Positions 8,374 to 17,549 of a stretch of DNA of 64,000 nt are shown in pieces. The position numbers and the translations under genes are program-made. Under the pieces are notes generated by a model that was not told the origin of the DNA, made no database searches, and saw nothing but the letters and a program-made list of their open reading frames with translations. The stretch spans positions 6,696,001 to 6,760,000 of the forward strand of contig CP036279.1 in NCBI GenBank assembly GCA_007748055.1, written 5' to 3'. How positions within the stretch are numbered: the stretch's first letter is position 1; every line of letters starts with the position of its first letter. This stretch comes from Kolteria novifilia (GTDB taxonomy: Bacteria > Planctomycetota > Planctomycetia > Kolteriales > Kolteriaceae).

Positions 8374-9696
8374 TTGGTCGATCGACATCGTGAAGACTTG
8401 ACCGTCCGACAGGAAGGGGCGGTCCTCGTCGGGGTGACACTCCCCAACACTTCGGAATCCAACGACCATCCTCTTTCGGAGTTACGTGGCCTGGCGAAAA
8501 CCGCCGGGGCTCGCATTCTCGGCGATCTGCACCAACGCCGCAACAAGCCCGACATCGCGACCTATCTCGGTAGCGGCAAGGTCGAGGAACTCGGCGAGAT
8601 GGTCGAGGAGCGCGACGCCGACGTCGTCCTCTTCGACAACGAACTCGATCCGGGCCAAGTCCGGAACCTCGAACGACGCACGCATACCAAAGTCGTCGAC
8701 CGGACCGAGCTCATCCTCGATATCTTCGCCACCCGAGCCAAGACGCACCAAGCCCGGCTCCAAGTCGAACTCGCCCAGCTCGAATACCTCCGCCCCCGAC
8801 TCAAGCGGATGTGGACCCACCTCGAGCGTCACGGCGGTGGCATCGGCACCCGGGGACCGGGCGAACAGCAGCTCGAAACCGACCGCCGACTTCTCGACAA
8901 GCGGATCCGCGACCTGAAGCAGCGACTCTCGTCGATCCAACAGCGTAAAAAACGCGAGGTCAACCGTCGCAGCAACGAGCTGCGCGTCTCGCTCGTCGGC
9001 TACACCAACGCCGGCAAGAGTACGCTGATGCGCCGACTCACCGGCGCCGATGTGCTCGTCGCCAACAAACTCTTCGCGACACTCGACACGCGGACCCGAC
9101 AATGGGCGATCCCCGGCTGGACCAAGGTGCTGCTCAGCGACACCGTCGGCTTCATCCGCGATCTGCCGCACGACTTGGTCGAGTCGTTCAAGGCGACCCT
9201 CGAGGAAGCGACCCACGCCGACCTCCTGCTCCACGTCGTCGACGCCAGCAACCCCTACGTGCGCGAGCAAATTAAGTCGGTCGAGAAGGTGTTGCGCGAG
9301 CTGGAGGCCGAAAGCACGCCGACCATCCTCGTCCTCAACCAGATCGACTGCGTCGAGGATCCGACGATCATCCACGGCTTGCGTGCCTCGTACGCCAACG
9401 CGGTCGCCGTCAGTGCCGCGACCGGCGAGGGAGTCGGCAAGCTTGAGCAACTCGTCCAGAAGATGCTCAGCGAGCGTTTCGTCACCGCCGAAGTGACGAC
9501 GCACGCCGGCAACGGCCGCTTGCTCGCGTATTTGAACGCCCATGGCGAGGTCGAGGATCAGCGCTACGAGGGTGAATCGGTGATCGTCACCGTGAAGATC
9601 GCTCGACACCTGCTCGAACGCGTCTCCTCGGATGAGCTCGAGATCACCCTGCTTGACGGCGCCCCCTTGATGGACCCCGTGGCCGATGACGAGTAG
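8374..9696 (+). CDS. hflX: GTPase HflX
   Basis: This is a 440-residue ribosome-associated GTPase. The HflX N-terminal domain (about 10-100) includes GSGKVEEL and VLFDNELDPGQVRNLE. A linker follows with the family hallmark GGGIGTRGPGEQQLETDRR, then a coiled region. The G domain has G1 GYTNAGKST, G3 DTVGFI and G4 NQID. HflX splits or rescues stalled ribosomes in other bacteria. I chose the TTG at 8374 because AAGGAG lies about 11 bases upstream. The frame is open back to 8323, but the extension reads as non-native residues. There is no hfq or hflK/C nearby; the gene stands alone. Confidence 0.95.
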   Translation: MVDRHREDLTVRQEGAVLVGVTLPNTSESNDHPLSELRGLAKTAGARILGDLHQRRNKPDIATYLGSGKVEELGEMVEERDADVVLFDNELDPGQVRNLERRTHTKVVDRTELILDIFATRAKTHQARLQVELAQLEYLRPRLKRMWTHLERHGGGIGTRGPGEQQLETDRRLLDKRIRDLKQRLSSIQQRKKREVNRRSNELRVSLVGYTNAGKSTLMRRLTGADVLVANKLFATLDTRTRQWAIPGWTKVLLSDTVGFIRDLPHDLVESFKATLEEATHADLLLHVVDASNPYVREQIKSVEKVLRELEAESTPTILVLNQIDCVEDPTIIHGLRASYANAVAVSAATGEGVGKLEQLVQKMLSERFVTAEVTTHAGNGRLLAYLNAHGEVEDQRYEGESVIVTVKIARHLLERVSSDELEITLLDGAPLMDPVADDE

Positions 9697-10263
9697 GCGA
9701 ACACGGGCGGCGAGCAACCCTTCGTGACTCGGAGGGAAGGAAAACTTCGAAGAAGGACGAGCCCCCCACCGGAAGAGACCCCCACCAACTCCCCCTTGAA
9801 CAAGGGGGGAAAGAGGGGGGGGCTTCCCATGCCTATGTGCCACTCTTCCGCGACACTCTTCCCTCCCTTCCGCAGAGGTCTTCTCGCTTCCTCACGGCGC
9901 TCTCCCCGCCTACTCACCGAGGTCTTCCCACCTCCTCACGGCGCTCTTCCCTCACTTCCGACGACCACGGCGTCAAGCCAATCGGAGCGCCCACGATCAC
10001 CGATTCGAAGCATCTCCTGATTTTTTTGTTCTACGGCGGAAGGACTGGGGAACCGCTTTCCGACGGCTTTCATCTTGCCCGCCGAAAGCGACCTCCAGAA
10101 CGACTAGATCTTCATGAGTCCATCACGAAACTCCGATTTGACAATGCCCACTCTCGAGCTATAGTCCGCATGATGTATCAACGCCATCATCTCTCCCCCA
10201 TCCTTTGGCTCCCCAAGTCTCCGGATAGGGACGGAGACATTCCAAGGCTTCAAGCGGACCTGC
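9697..10263. other. 567-bp intergenic gap with repeats
   Basis: It contains the family C element at 9748-9830. It also contains two imperfect copies of a 44 bp unit beginning GAGGTCTTC at 9875 and 9919, each with CCTCACGGCGCTC. A T-run (10020-10028) is present without an obvious stem. No coding frame with support was found. Confidence 0.5.
9748..9830. repeat. Palindromic repeat, family C (long form)
   Basis: The core CCCCCTTGAACAAGGGGGG is preceded by CGAAGAAGGACGAGCCCCCC, matching the flank of the 4876 copy. An insertion of about 15 bases separates flank and core relative to that copy. Confidence 0.75.
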
Positions 10264-12369
10264 ATGAACTCCATGGTCGAATCGCGACTCTCGCTTGCCG
10301 CCCGGCAGGGTCTCGGCCGGCTCGCCGAGCGTCCGGGGCTTCTCTTCCTCACCTTGCTCTTGGTGCACAGTCTCTTCACGCCTTACGTCGGCATTCGTGA
10401 CGACGCCGAGTTGTACGCCCTGCAAGTCCAGCACCACCTCCACCCTGGGGTCTACGGCAACGATATCTATCTCAAGTTCGGATCGCAGGACTCCTACTCG
10501 GCCTTCTCCACCATCGTGACGCCGATCGCCGCGTCCTTGGGAGTACCGACCGCGTTCTTCCTCGTCTACTTCCTCAGCACCTCGTTGCTCGTCTACTTCC
10601 TCAGCACCTCGTTGCTCGTCTTCGCTTGCATGCGGCTGACGCGAGTCATCCTGTCGCCGCCGTCGCTCGCGGTCGTGGCGGCGATCCTGCTGGTGGTAGT
10701 CGCTCTTCCCTACGGCGGCTGGCACTCCCACGATGCGCAAGAGGACTACTTGACGCCCCGAATCCCGGCGGCCGCACTCGGACTTCTCGGTGTCGTCGCG
10801 GTGATCGAACGACGCTATGTGCGTGGCTGGTGCTTCACCCTCGCCGCAATGGCTGTCCATCCCCTCATCGGCGTCAGTGTCCTGGCAGTCGTTGGGGGCG
10901 CGACGCTGCTGACATGCTGTTCGTGGCGATGGCTCTTGTCTTCGTCGCTTCTCGCGGGCTGGGTGGTCGCTTACGTGCTCGCCAATCAGTCGCTTGGACT
11001 TCGTCTCTTTGGAAGGATGGACGCCGACTGGATGGCGTTCGTCGTTCGCACGAGTCCCAACTGCTTTCCCACTCTTTGGAGTTGGCCCGATTGGTTGCGA
11101 GTGACGTCCGCCCTGCTGGTGCTCCTGCTTGGCTTGACGCATTTGCGCGACCAGCGACGCCGCGTGGTCGCCCTGGTGCTCGCGGTCGCTTGCGCGGGGT
11201 TGTCGGTATCGGTCGTGGCCGAATACCTTCCGTACGCCCTCCTGCTTCAGGGACAAGCTTTTCGAGCCGTTTGGTTGGCACAGTACCTTTCGATCCCGGT
11301 CGGCGTCCTCGCCATGGTCGAACGTTGGCGGTTCCAGCGCCCGCTCGACAGGATCGTCGCTCTGGCCGTGGGGATCGTGACGACACGAGCTGTCGACTGG
11401 TGGCAAGTCGATCCGCGCCAAGGCGTGCTACTCGTCGCCATCTTCGCGCTGACCAGCACCGTGCTGGCCTTCTCCGATCGCGGCAAGGGAGAGACGAGAA
11501 CGCCCCAGCACCGCCGATTCCTCCTCGCCCTGGGACTTGCTTGTCTTGTCGTTTCCGCCTTCGGCGTCTTGACCGTCGGATCGAAGCTCTTCGCCCACTT
11601 GCCGAACCACGACCCGGTCTCGATCGTCCTGGGAACGCTACGGACCAAAGGACAATTGATCGTGGCGAGCGTCTCCCTCGGAATCGGGATCGCGATCGGG
11701 TTGCTCGTCCAGCGTCGTTCGGGGGTCCTGGTCATTCTCGCCCCATTGGCACTACTGGTCGGCTGTTGGCCCTTCCTCGTTCAGCAACACCAGGGATACG
11801 CCGTCAGGTACGAGCGTGACGCGAGTGATCTCGCCTTCGTGAGCGCCTACCTCGCGAACCGGGAGCGACCTTCACCGCGCGCGACCGAGATCTACTGGCC
11901 AACTTGGCCGACGGTGCTCGCCTATCGCATCACGTCGACTCCCATCGTCTCCTTCGCGAGCGATCGCCAATTCTTCGGGGTCATCTTCAATCGGGGCACC
12001 GCGACCGAGGCGCAACGACGGGCGGTTCTGGTTCGGCCATTTGAGAACGACTCGATGCTCGATATCTGTTGCCACGAATCCTTCTGGTCGCATTCGTTTC
12101 GCATCTTCGGTGCCGACACGACGCCGCCGACGATCGGCGATTTCCAGCGACTCTGCGCCGAACCCTCGCTTGAGGTCGTCATCCTCAGGCAACGCTTCGG
12201 CGACCAAGTCGCGGCTTCCAACGGACACGTCCACATCTACGAGTGCCATGCGATCCGCAATCCCGACCAACACCTTGCACAGACCCGTTCGCTGGAGTCC
12301 CCCTTCCCCCCTCTTGGTCAACCGAGTCAACGCACCAAATACGCCGTGAATTTCATTGAGGGACACTAA
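10264..12369 (+). CDS. Polytopic membrane protein, unknown function
   Basis: This 701-residue protein has roughly 10-12 hydrophobic segments spread over residues 20-520, then a C-terminal soluble part of about 180 residues. The early extracytoplasmic loop is acidic ([16 protein letters not shown]), a placement reminiscent of GT-C type membrane glycosyltransferases. The motif [15 protein letters not shown] is conspicuous, but I do not recognise the family. Residues about 100-117 contain a perfect nine-residue duplication inside a membrane span. The stop codon overlaps the next start (TAATG), so the flavoprotein downstream is translationally coupled. A role in envelope polysaccharide synthesis is inferred from that partner only. 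Confidence 0.75.
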   Translation: MNSMVESRLSLAARQGLGRLAERPGLLFLTLLLVHSLFTPYVGIRDDAELYALQVQHHLHPGVYGNDIYLKFGSQDSYSAFSTIVTPIAASLGVPTAFFLVYFLSTSLLVYFLSTSLLVFACMRLTRVILSPPSLAVVAAILLVVVALPYGGWHSHDAQEDYLTPRIPAAALGLLGVVAVIERRYVRGWCFTLAAMAVHPLIGVSVLAVVGGATLLTCCSWRWLLSSSLLAGWVVAYVLANQSLGLRLFGRMDADWMAFVVRTSPNCFPTLWSWPDWLRVTSALLVLLLGLTHLRDQRRRVVALVLAVACAGLSVSVVAEYLPYALLLQGQAFRAVWLAQYLSIPVGVLAMVERWRFQRPLDRIVALAVGIVTTRAVDWWQVDPRQGVLLVAIFALTSTVLAFSDRGKGETRTPQHRRFLLALGLACLVVSAFGVLTVGSKLFAHLPNHDPVSIVLGTLRTKGQLIVASVSLGIGIAIGLLVQRRSGVLVILAPLALLVGCWPFLVQQHQGYAVRYERDASDLAFVSAYLANRERPSPRATEIYWPTWPTVLAYRITSTPIVSFASDRQFFGVIFNRGTATEAQRRAVLVRPFENDSMLDICCHESFWSHSFRIFGADTTPPTIGDFQRLCAEPSLEVVILRQRFGDQVAASNGHVHIYECHAIRNPDQHLAQTRSLESPFPPLGQPSQRTKYAVNFIEGH
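10561..10614 (+). repeat. Perfect 27-bp tandem duplication inside a gene
   Basis: Two identical 27 bp units (10561-10587, 10588-10614) encode LVYFLSTSL twice in a membrane span of the 701-residue protein. With no base difference between them, the duplication is either very recent or maintained. Confidence 0.9.
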
Positions 12370-14141
12370 TGTCGAATCCTCCCAAGACCGCGATCATCAT
12401 CGGAGCCGGTCCGGCCGGATTAACGGCCGCGTACGAACTCCTGACGCGCACCTCGATCAAGCCGATCGTCCTCGAATCGAGCGATCACCTCGGCGGCATC
12501 GCGCGAACGATCAACTACAAGGGCAACCGCATCGATATCGGCGGCCATCGCTTCTTTTCTAAATCCGACCGCGTGATGGACTGGTGGCTTCGCATGCTGC
12601 CGCTCGAGGAACTCGAGGCCGATCGTCAGACGCTGAGCTACCAGCGACAGCGTCGGGAGATCGACTCCCTCGGCCAGGGCCCCGATCCGCGCGACGTCGA
12701 CCGGGTCATGCTGCTGCGCCAACGTCGCAGCCGAATCTACTTTCTCCGGCGTTTCTTCGACTATCCCATCTCGCTGACCGTCAACACCCTTCGCCAACTC
12801 GGACCGGCCCGCACCATCGCGATCGGGTTGAGCTACCTGCGGGCGATGCTCTTTCCGATCCGGGACGAGAAGAACCTCGAGGAGTTCTTCATCAATCGCT
12901 TCGGGCGCCGGCTCTACGAGACCTTCTTCAAGTCCTACACCGAGAAGGTCTGGGGGCGGCCCTGTCGCGAGATCAGCGCCGAGTGGGGCGCCCAACGGAT
13001 CAAGGGACTCTCCATCGTCAAAGCGATCCTCGATGCCGTGAAGCGTCCCTTTCGAGGAAATCAGTCGATCAGTCAGAAGTCGACCGAGACCAGCCTCATC
13101 GAACGCTTTCTCTATCCGAAACTGGGGCCGGGCCAGATGTGGGAGGAGGTCGCCCAACGCGTCATCAACCTCGGTGGCGAGATCCACATGCTTCACGATG
13201 TCCACGAGTTGGAAGAGTCCGACGGACGGGTGCGCGCCGTGATCGCCCACGACAAGCCCGAGGGAGCTTCGCGGCGATTCGAGGGAGACTACGTCTTCTC
13301 GACGATGCCGATGAAGCATCTCGTGCGGGCCCTCGGTGACGAAGTTCCCGAAGCGATCAAGGAGATCGGCGAGGGACTCGTCTATCGCGATTTCATCACG
13401 GTCGGGCTGCTCGTCAACAAGATGAAGATCCACGAAGAGGGCCCCAACGGTTCGAAGCTCATCAGGGACAATTGGATCTACATTCAGGAACCAGACGTCC
13501 AGGTCGGACGCCTACAGATCTTCAACAACTGGAGTCCCTACTTGGTCGCCGACCCGGAGAAGGTCTGGCTCGGCCTCGAGTACTTCTGCGACGAGGCCGA
13601 CGATCTTTGGAAGTTGCCCGACGACGAGTTGATCGCGCTGGCCAAGGCGGAACTCGCGCACCTCGACATCATTGACCGCGCGGAGGTCGTCGACGCCACC
13701 GTGATCCGCGTGCCAAAGACCTATCCCGCCTACTTCGGCACCTACGACCGGATCGATGAGCTCCGCGACTATCTTGATCGCCTCGAGAACCTCTTCCTCG
13801 TCGGGCGCAACGGGATGCATCGCTACAACAACCAGGACCATTCGATGCTCACGGCGATGGTGGCCGTCGACAACATCGTGGTGGGCCGCACCGACAAACG
13901 GAACATCTGGGAGGTCAATACCGAGCGGGAGTACCACGAGCAGCGGCAGCCGAATTCGACCATCGGACCGCGTCGCGGCCACCTGCCGCCGACCCTCACG
14001 GAATCGGCCACGATGGAAGCCGAACAGATCCGAAGCGGCGAGCTTCCCCACTCCGGCTACAGGCAGGGTGAATCCGACGACATCGGCGCTCAAGCCGGGC
14101 GGGAGGATACCGAGCGCGAGTTGACGACGAGCGTTTCCTAG
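12369..14141 (+). CDS. FAD-dependent oxidoreductase, UDP-galactopyranose mutase-like
   Basis: This is a 590-residue protein with an N-terminal FAD-binding GxGxxG motif ([16 protein letters not shown]), the ribityl-binding glutamate in [10 protein letters not shown], and [13 protein letters not shown]. The C-terminal FAD contact is in [16 protein letters not shown]. The organisation resembles amine-oxidase-like or Glf-type flavoproteins; members of this group often sit in cell-surface polysaccharide clusters. It starts on the TAATG overlap with the membrane protein, so the two are likely made together. The C-terminal 70 residues look disordered and are probably not part of the catalytic fold. 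There is no signal peptide. The exact substrate is unknown. Confidence 0.88.
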   Translation: MSNPPKTAIIIGAGPAGLTAAYELLTRTSIKPIVLESSDHLGGIARTINYKGNRIDIGGHRFFSKSDRVMDWWLRMLPLEELEADRQTLSYQRQRREIDSLGQGPDPRDVDRVMLLRQRRSRIYFLRRFFDYPISLTVNTLRQLGPARTIAIGLSYLRAMLFPIRDEKNLEEFFINRFGRRLYETFFKSYTEKVWGRPCREISAEWGAQRIKGLSIVKAILDAVKRPFRGNQSISQKSTETSLIERFLYPKLGPGQMWEEVAQRVINLGGEIHMLHDVHELEESDGRVRAVIAHDKPEGASRRFEGDYVFSTMPMKHLVRALGDEVPEAIKEIGEGLVYRDFITVGLLVNKMKIHEEGPNGSKLIRDNWIYIQEPDVQVGRLQIFNNWSPYLVADPEKVWLGLEYFCDEADDLWKLPDDELIALAKAELAHLDIIDRAEVVDATVIRVPKTYPAYFGTYDRIDELRDYLDRLENLFLVGRNGMHRYNNQDHSMLTAMVAVDNIVVGRTDKRNIWEVNTEREYHEQRQPNSTIGPRRGHLPPTLTESATMEAEQIRSGELPHSGYRQGESDDIGAQAGREDTERELTTSVS

Positions 14142-14232
14142 CGGGCTGTCGACTTTCGCGACCTTGTTCCTTCGTCGCCCTATAACCACGGGGGACGTTG
14201 GATCTCTTCGGACGCGAGAGGAATGCCCGGCG

Positions 14233-14817
14233 ATGACCGATACCTCCGAGACCCTCCTCGACCGACTCAAGCACGAGCCCGACTCGGCCTCGTGGAAGGA
14301 ACTCGTCGAGATCTACAATCCGATGATCGAACGTTGGCTCAACCGCCACGGCTTGCGCGAAGCCGACTGCGACGACGTCGCGCAGGAAGTCCTGCTCGTG
14401 GTCGTGCGCAAGCTGGGGGGATTCGAGCGGGAGCCCCGGACCGGCGCGTTTCGGCGTTGGCTGCGAAACATCACCGTCAACTGCCTGCGCGACTATCGTC
14501 GCTCGAAACGCTACCAACCGTTGGCGACGGGCAGCAGCGACTTCGACGAAATGCTCCAGCAACTCGCGGACGACGACAGCGAGTTGAGCCGCCAGTGGAA
14601 CCTCGAGCACGACCGTCACGTTACCCGTTTCCTGCTCGAGCGCATCAAGGGCGGATTCACGGAGTCGACCTGGCTCGCGTTCGAGCGCGTCGCCCTCCAA
14701 GGTCAACCCGCCGAGCGAGTCGCCCAAGAGCTTGGCCTGTCGGTCAACGCGGTCTTCATCGCGAAGTCGCGGATTCTGAGTCGACTGCGCACCGAAGGGG
14801 CGGGAATGCTCGACTGA
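14233..14817 (+). CDS. ECF-type RNA polymerase sigma factor
   Basis: This 194-residue protein has a region 2 (about 20-95) including DDVAQEVLLVVVRKL and FRRWLRNITVNCLRDYRRS. Region 4 (about 135-190) has a helix-turn-helix in AERVAQELGLSVNAVFIAKSRIL. I took ATG 14233, which has GAGAGGA upstream; the frame extends to a TTG at 14164 without support. ECF factors next to Ser/Thr kinase genes are a recognised planctomycete arrangement, and the next gene here is such a kinase. No classical anti-sigma gene is adjacent. The kinase's own zinc finger may take that part, which is inference. Confidence 0.92.
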   Translation: MTDTSETLLDRLKHEPDSASWKELVEIYNPMIERWLNRHGLREADCDDVAQEVLLVVVRKLGGFEREPRTGAFRRWLRNITVNCLRDYRRSKRYQPLATGSSDFDEMLQQLADDDSELSRQWNLEHDRHVTRFLLERIKGGFTESTWLAFERVALQGQPAERVAQELGLSVNAVFIAKSRILSRLRTEGAGMLD

Positions 14818-15276
14818 GCCCTCCCCGCCAGCCTAGTGCTCTGTCAGATCCGAAAGTTCGGGTGGCACTGGCTGCTGGTCAGCCAGTGAGAAGTGATCGT
14901 GGGTTCACAACCCGAAGTTTGGCGATTGACTCAGCGCGAACAGTCCGTTGATTCAAGTGGGGCCAAGTCGAGAACGGTGAATCTCGGCCAAGATCAAGAA
15001 GAAGAAACCCAGGCGAATCGGTAGATTCGTCGAGATTTCTTCGACACGGAGATTGGTCGATCGAACCGTTCGCAAACGGCACCGAATAGATCGACGGTCT
15101 GCTAGCCCCCGCCGCCGAGAGGGCAGCGACCATCCCTTCCGCGCCCCCGAATCCTCCGGAGTCGCTTCCTCACCTCGCCGTGACAACGTACGATACATCT
15201 TGGACCGGGGTCGTCCCCGCGGCCGAAGCGTCTGTTCGTATCTCGAAGCGATTGCGCCCGAGCGTGGAGATTGGCT
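14818..15276. other. 459-bp gap between sigma factor and kinase genes
   Basis: It contains a family A palindrome (14857-14916) about 40 bp after the sigma gene stop and otherwise no coding signal. A GTGGAGA site at its end serves the kinase start. Any promoter recognised by the sigma factor itself should be sought here. Confidence 0.5.
14857..14916. repeat. Palindromic repeat, family A (long form)
   Basis: The inner stem is a perfect CACTGGCTG / CAGCCAGTG (14866-14888) with a 5-base loop. Outer arms TTCGGGT and ACCCGAA close a 60 bp element. It is the best-preserved copy in the window. Confidence 0.85.
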
Positions 15277-17349
15277 GTGACTGAGTCCCAGGGAGTCCAT
15301 CCGACCCCTGATGAGCTGACCGACTTCGGGTTGGGGCGTCTCGACGCCACCAAGAATGCCGAGATCGAACGGCACATCGCGCACTGCGATCAATGCTGCG
15401 CGTTTCTCGGCAGCCTCCCCAACGACACGCTCATGAACCGACTGCGCCGATCCGACACCGTCACCGAAGCGATCGGGAAGAAGGGAACCTTCCGGCCCGA
15501 TTGGCGCGGCTTGGTCGATGCAATGGTCGTCAAGGAACTGAGCGACCACCCACGCTACCGCATCATCCGTTCGCTCGGCGCCGGCGGAATGGGCACCGTC
15601 TTCCAAGCCGAACATCGGCTGATGGAACGACAAGTCGCCCTCAAGATCATCAGCCCCCAACTCCTCGAGGACGCCAAGGCGATCGAACGCTTCCGCCTCG
15701 AAGTCAAAGCCGCCGCCCGTCTCCATCACCCCAACATCGTCACCGCTTACGACGCCGAACAGGTCGGCGATCTGCACATGCTGGTGATGGAGTTCGTCGA
15801 TGGAAAGAGCTTGTCGGAAGTCGTGAAACTCAAGGGCCCGCTGCCCGTCGGTCATGCCTGTCACTACATCCGGCAGGCGGCGATCGGATTGTCGCACGCC
15901 GCGCAGCTCGGCATGGTGCATCGCGACATCAAGCCGCACAACCTGATGCTCACTCGCAAGGGACAAGTCAAGATTCTCGACTTCGGCCTCGCCCGGTTCG
16001 CGCGGGAAGCGACGACCGCCGAGGACGCCGATTCCGACACCGTCACCGCGCTGACGCACGACGGCGTCGTGTTGGGAACGCCCGACTACATGGCTCCCGA
16101 GCAGGCTCGCGATGCGCGGACCGCCGACATTCGCGCCGACATCTACTCGTTGGGCTGCACCCTGTACTACCTTCTCGTCGGCCGCCCTCCGTTTCATGGC
16201 CGAACGACGGTCGGGAAGCTGATGGCTCACGGCGGCGAGGAACCCGACTCGATCACCGAACTGCGTGAAGACATTCCGCCGGAAATCGAAACCATCCTCC
16301 GACAGATGATGGCCAAACGACCCGACGATCGCTTCCAAACGCCCGAAGAGATCGCCCAATCGCTGGCGCCCTACGCGAAAGCGGCCAAGGGAACCAATCA
16401 GCGCCGTCCGAGAGAGACGCCCAGCAGCATTCCCCAGGCGCCGGTCGCGACTCCCGACTCGATCACCGATCTGCTCGATCACGCCTCGGGCGGGACGCCG
16501 ACGCAAGCCCCTTCGACGACACAGCTCTCCGTGCCGCCCAATCCCACGCCGCCAAAGAACCGGCTCGCGGTTCCCTTGATCTTGGCGGCACTGGCCGGGT
16601 TGCTCGGGACGGGTTGGTTGCTCAGCCCCCTGCTCCGCTCTTCGGGAACCGACTCGGGCGGCGGTGGCCTCGCCTCGGCGGGAACGACGCCTCCTCCAGC
16701 GATCACGACCAACGTGCCCGAGGAAGCCATGGCGACAATGGATCCCAGTCCATCGCCCGTCGAGACCGCTCCCCACTCGCCCACCGGCAAGGTCCTGATC
16801 ATCCTGCCCCAGAACGGCTACTGGCCCCCCGACTATCAGCCGGTTCGCGACGCCCTGGACGCGAGTGGCTTCGACTGCAAGATCGCCACGGCCGAAGGCT
16901 ACGAGTCGTCGCCGGCCGACTCTCCCAATGGTGGCCCTCCAAGGGGTCCGACCATCGAAGCCGACCTCGCGTTCGGCGATGTCGACGCCAAGGACTTCGA
17001 CGCCGTCGTCGTCTTCGGCTGGAACGTCCGCGACTTCGTCAACCAAGGCGCCGCGGAACCGCGATTGCGACGAATTGTCCGCGAGATGTTTCAGTCGGGA
17101 CAGCCGGTCGCGTCGATCTGCGCGGGCAACGCGGTGCTGGCCGACATGGGGTTACTCGAAGGCCGCCGCGTCGCTTGGGGACGGTGGCCGCAGCGGGCGC
17201 TCGACAGCTATGCCGCCAACCTCAACGGAGCGATCACAGTCGAGGACGAACCGATCGTTCTCTCCGGCCAAATTCTGACCGGACGCGATGACACCGTCGC
17301 CGCCCAGTTCGGCCAACGGCTGGCCCAGGAACTCAAGTCCCGCCGGTAG
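15277..17349 (+). CDS. Zinc-finger Ser/Thr protein kinase fused to a DJ-1/PfpI domain
   Basis: This 690-residue protein starts at GTG 15277, with GGAGA 6 bases upstream. Residues 10-45 form an anti-sigma-like zinc finger (HIAHCDQC). The kinase domain spans about 94-365: glycine loop GAGGMG, catalytic lysine in VALKII (K123), HRDIKPHN (D217), DFG (235-237) and APEQ. A Pro/Thr-rich linker leads to one membrane span (about 430-450). After a second linker, residues 503-690 form a DJ-1/PfpI domain with the nucleophile-elbow motif ASICAGNAVLADMG (Cys615). The last domain would face the periplasm if the kinase is cytoplasmic. It follows an ECF sigma gene and precedes a protein with five DJ-1 domains. 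Kinases of this type in planctomycetes are common; this C-terminal domain is not one I know. Confidence 0.92.
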   Translation: MTESQGVHPTPDELTDFGLGRLDATKNAEIERHIAHCDQCCAFLGSLPNDTLMNRLRRSDTVTEAIGKKGTFRPDWRGLVDAMVVKELSDHPRYRIIRSLGAGGMGTVFQAEHRLMERQVALKIISPQLLEDAKAIERFRLEVKAAARLHHPNIVTAYDAEQVGDLHMLVMEFVDGKSLSEVVKLKGPLPVGHACHYIRQAAIGLSHAAQLGMVHRDIKPHNLMLTRKGQVKILDFGLARFAREATTAEDADSDTVTALTHDGVVLGTPDYMAPEQARDARTADIRADIYSLGCTLYYLLVGRPPFHGRTTVGKLMAHGGEEPDSITELREDIPPEIETILRQMMAKRPDDRFQTPEEIAQSLAPYAKAAKGTNQRRPRETPSSIPQAPVATPDSITDLLDHASGGTPTQAPSTTQLSVPPNPTPPKNRLAVPLILAALAGLLGTGWLLSPLLRSSGTDSGGGGLASAGTTPPPAITTNVPEEAMATMDPSPSPVETAPHSPTGKVLIILPQNGYWPPDYQPVRDALDASGFDCKIATAEGYESSPADSPNGGPPRGPTIEADLAFGDVDAKDFDAVVVFGWNVRDFVNQGAAEPRLRRIVREMFQSGQPVASICAGNAVLADMGLLEGRRVAWGRWPQRALDSYAANLNGAITVEDEPIVLSGQILTGRDDTVAAQFGQRLAQELKSRR

Positions 17350-17549
17350 TCGCTCACCACTGCTTCGACATCGCGTTACGTCTGTTCTCAGCTTCCACCC
17401 GCCCCGAACACAAACACCCCACACCCTTTCACTGAAACGACTTACGACCACCATCCCTGAATTCCGCGAATCGACTGAAAGAATCAGCCGGCCAGACTCC
17501 ATCTCTCCTTCGGGTGAACCAACACACAGCACATCGCAGGAGTGCATCC

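Noticed and set aside
8482-9843. A 453-residue minus-strand open frame opposite hflX
   Set aside because: The composition is that of an antisense shadow; hflX is certain on the other strand.
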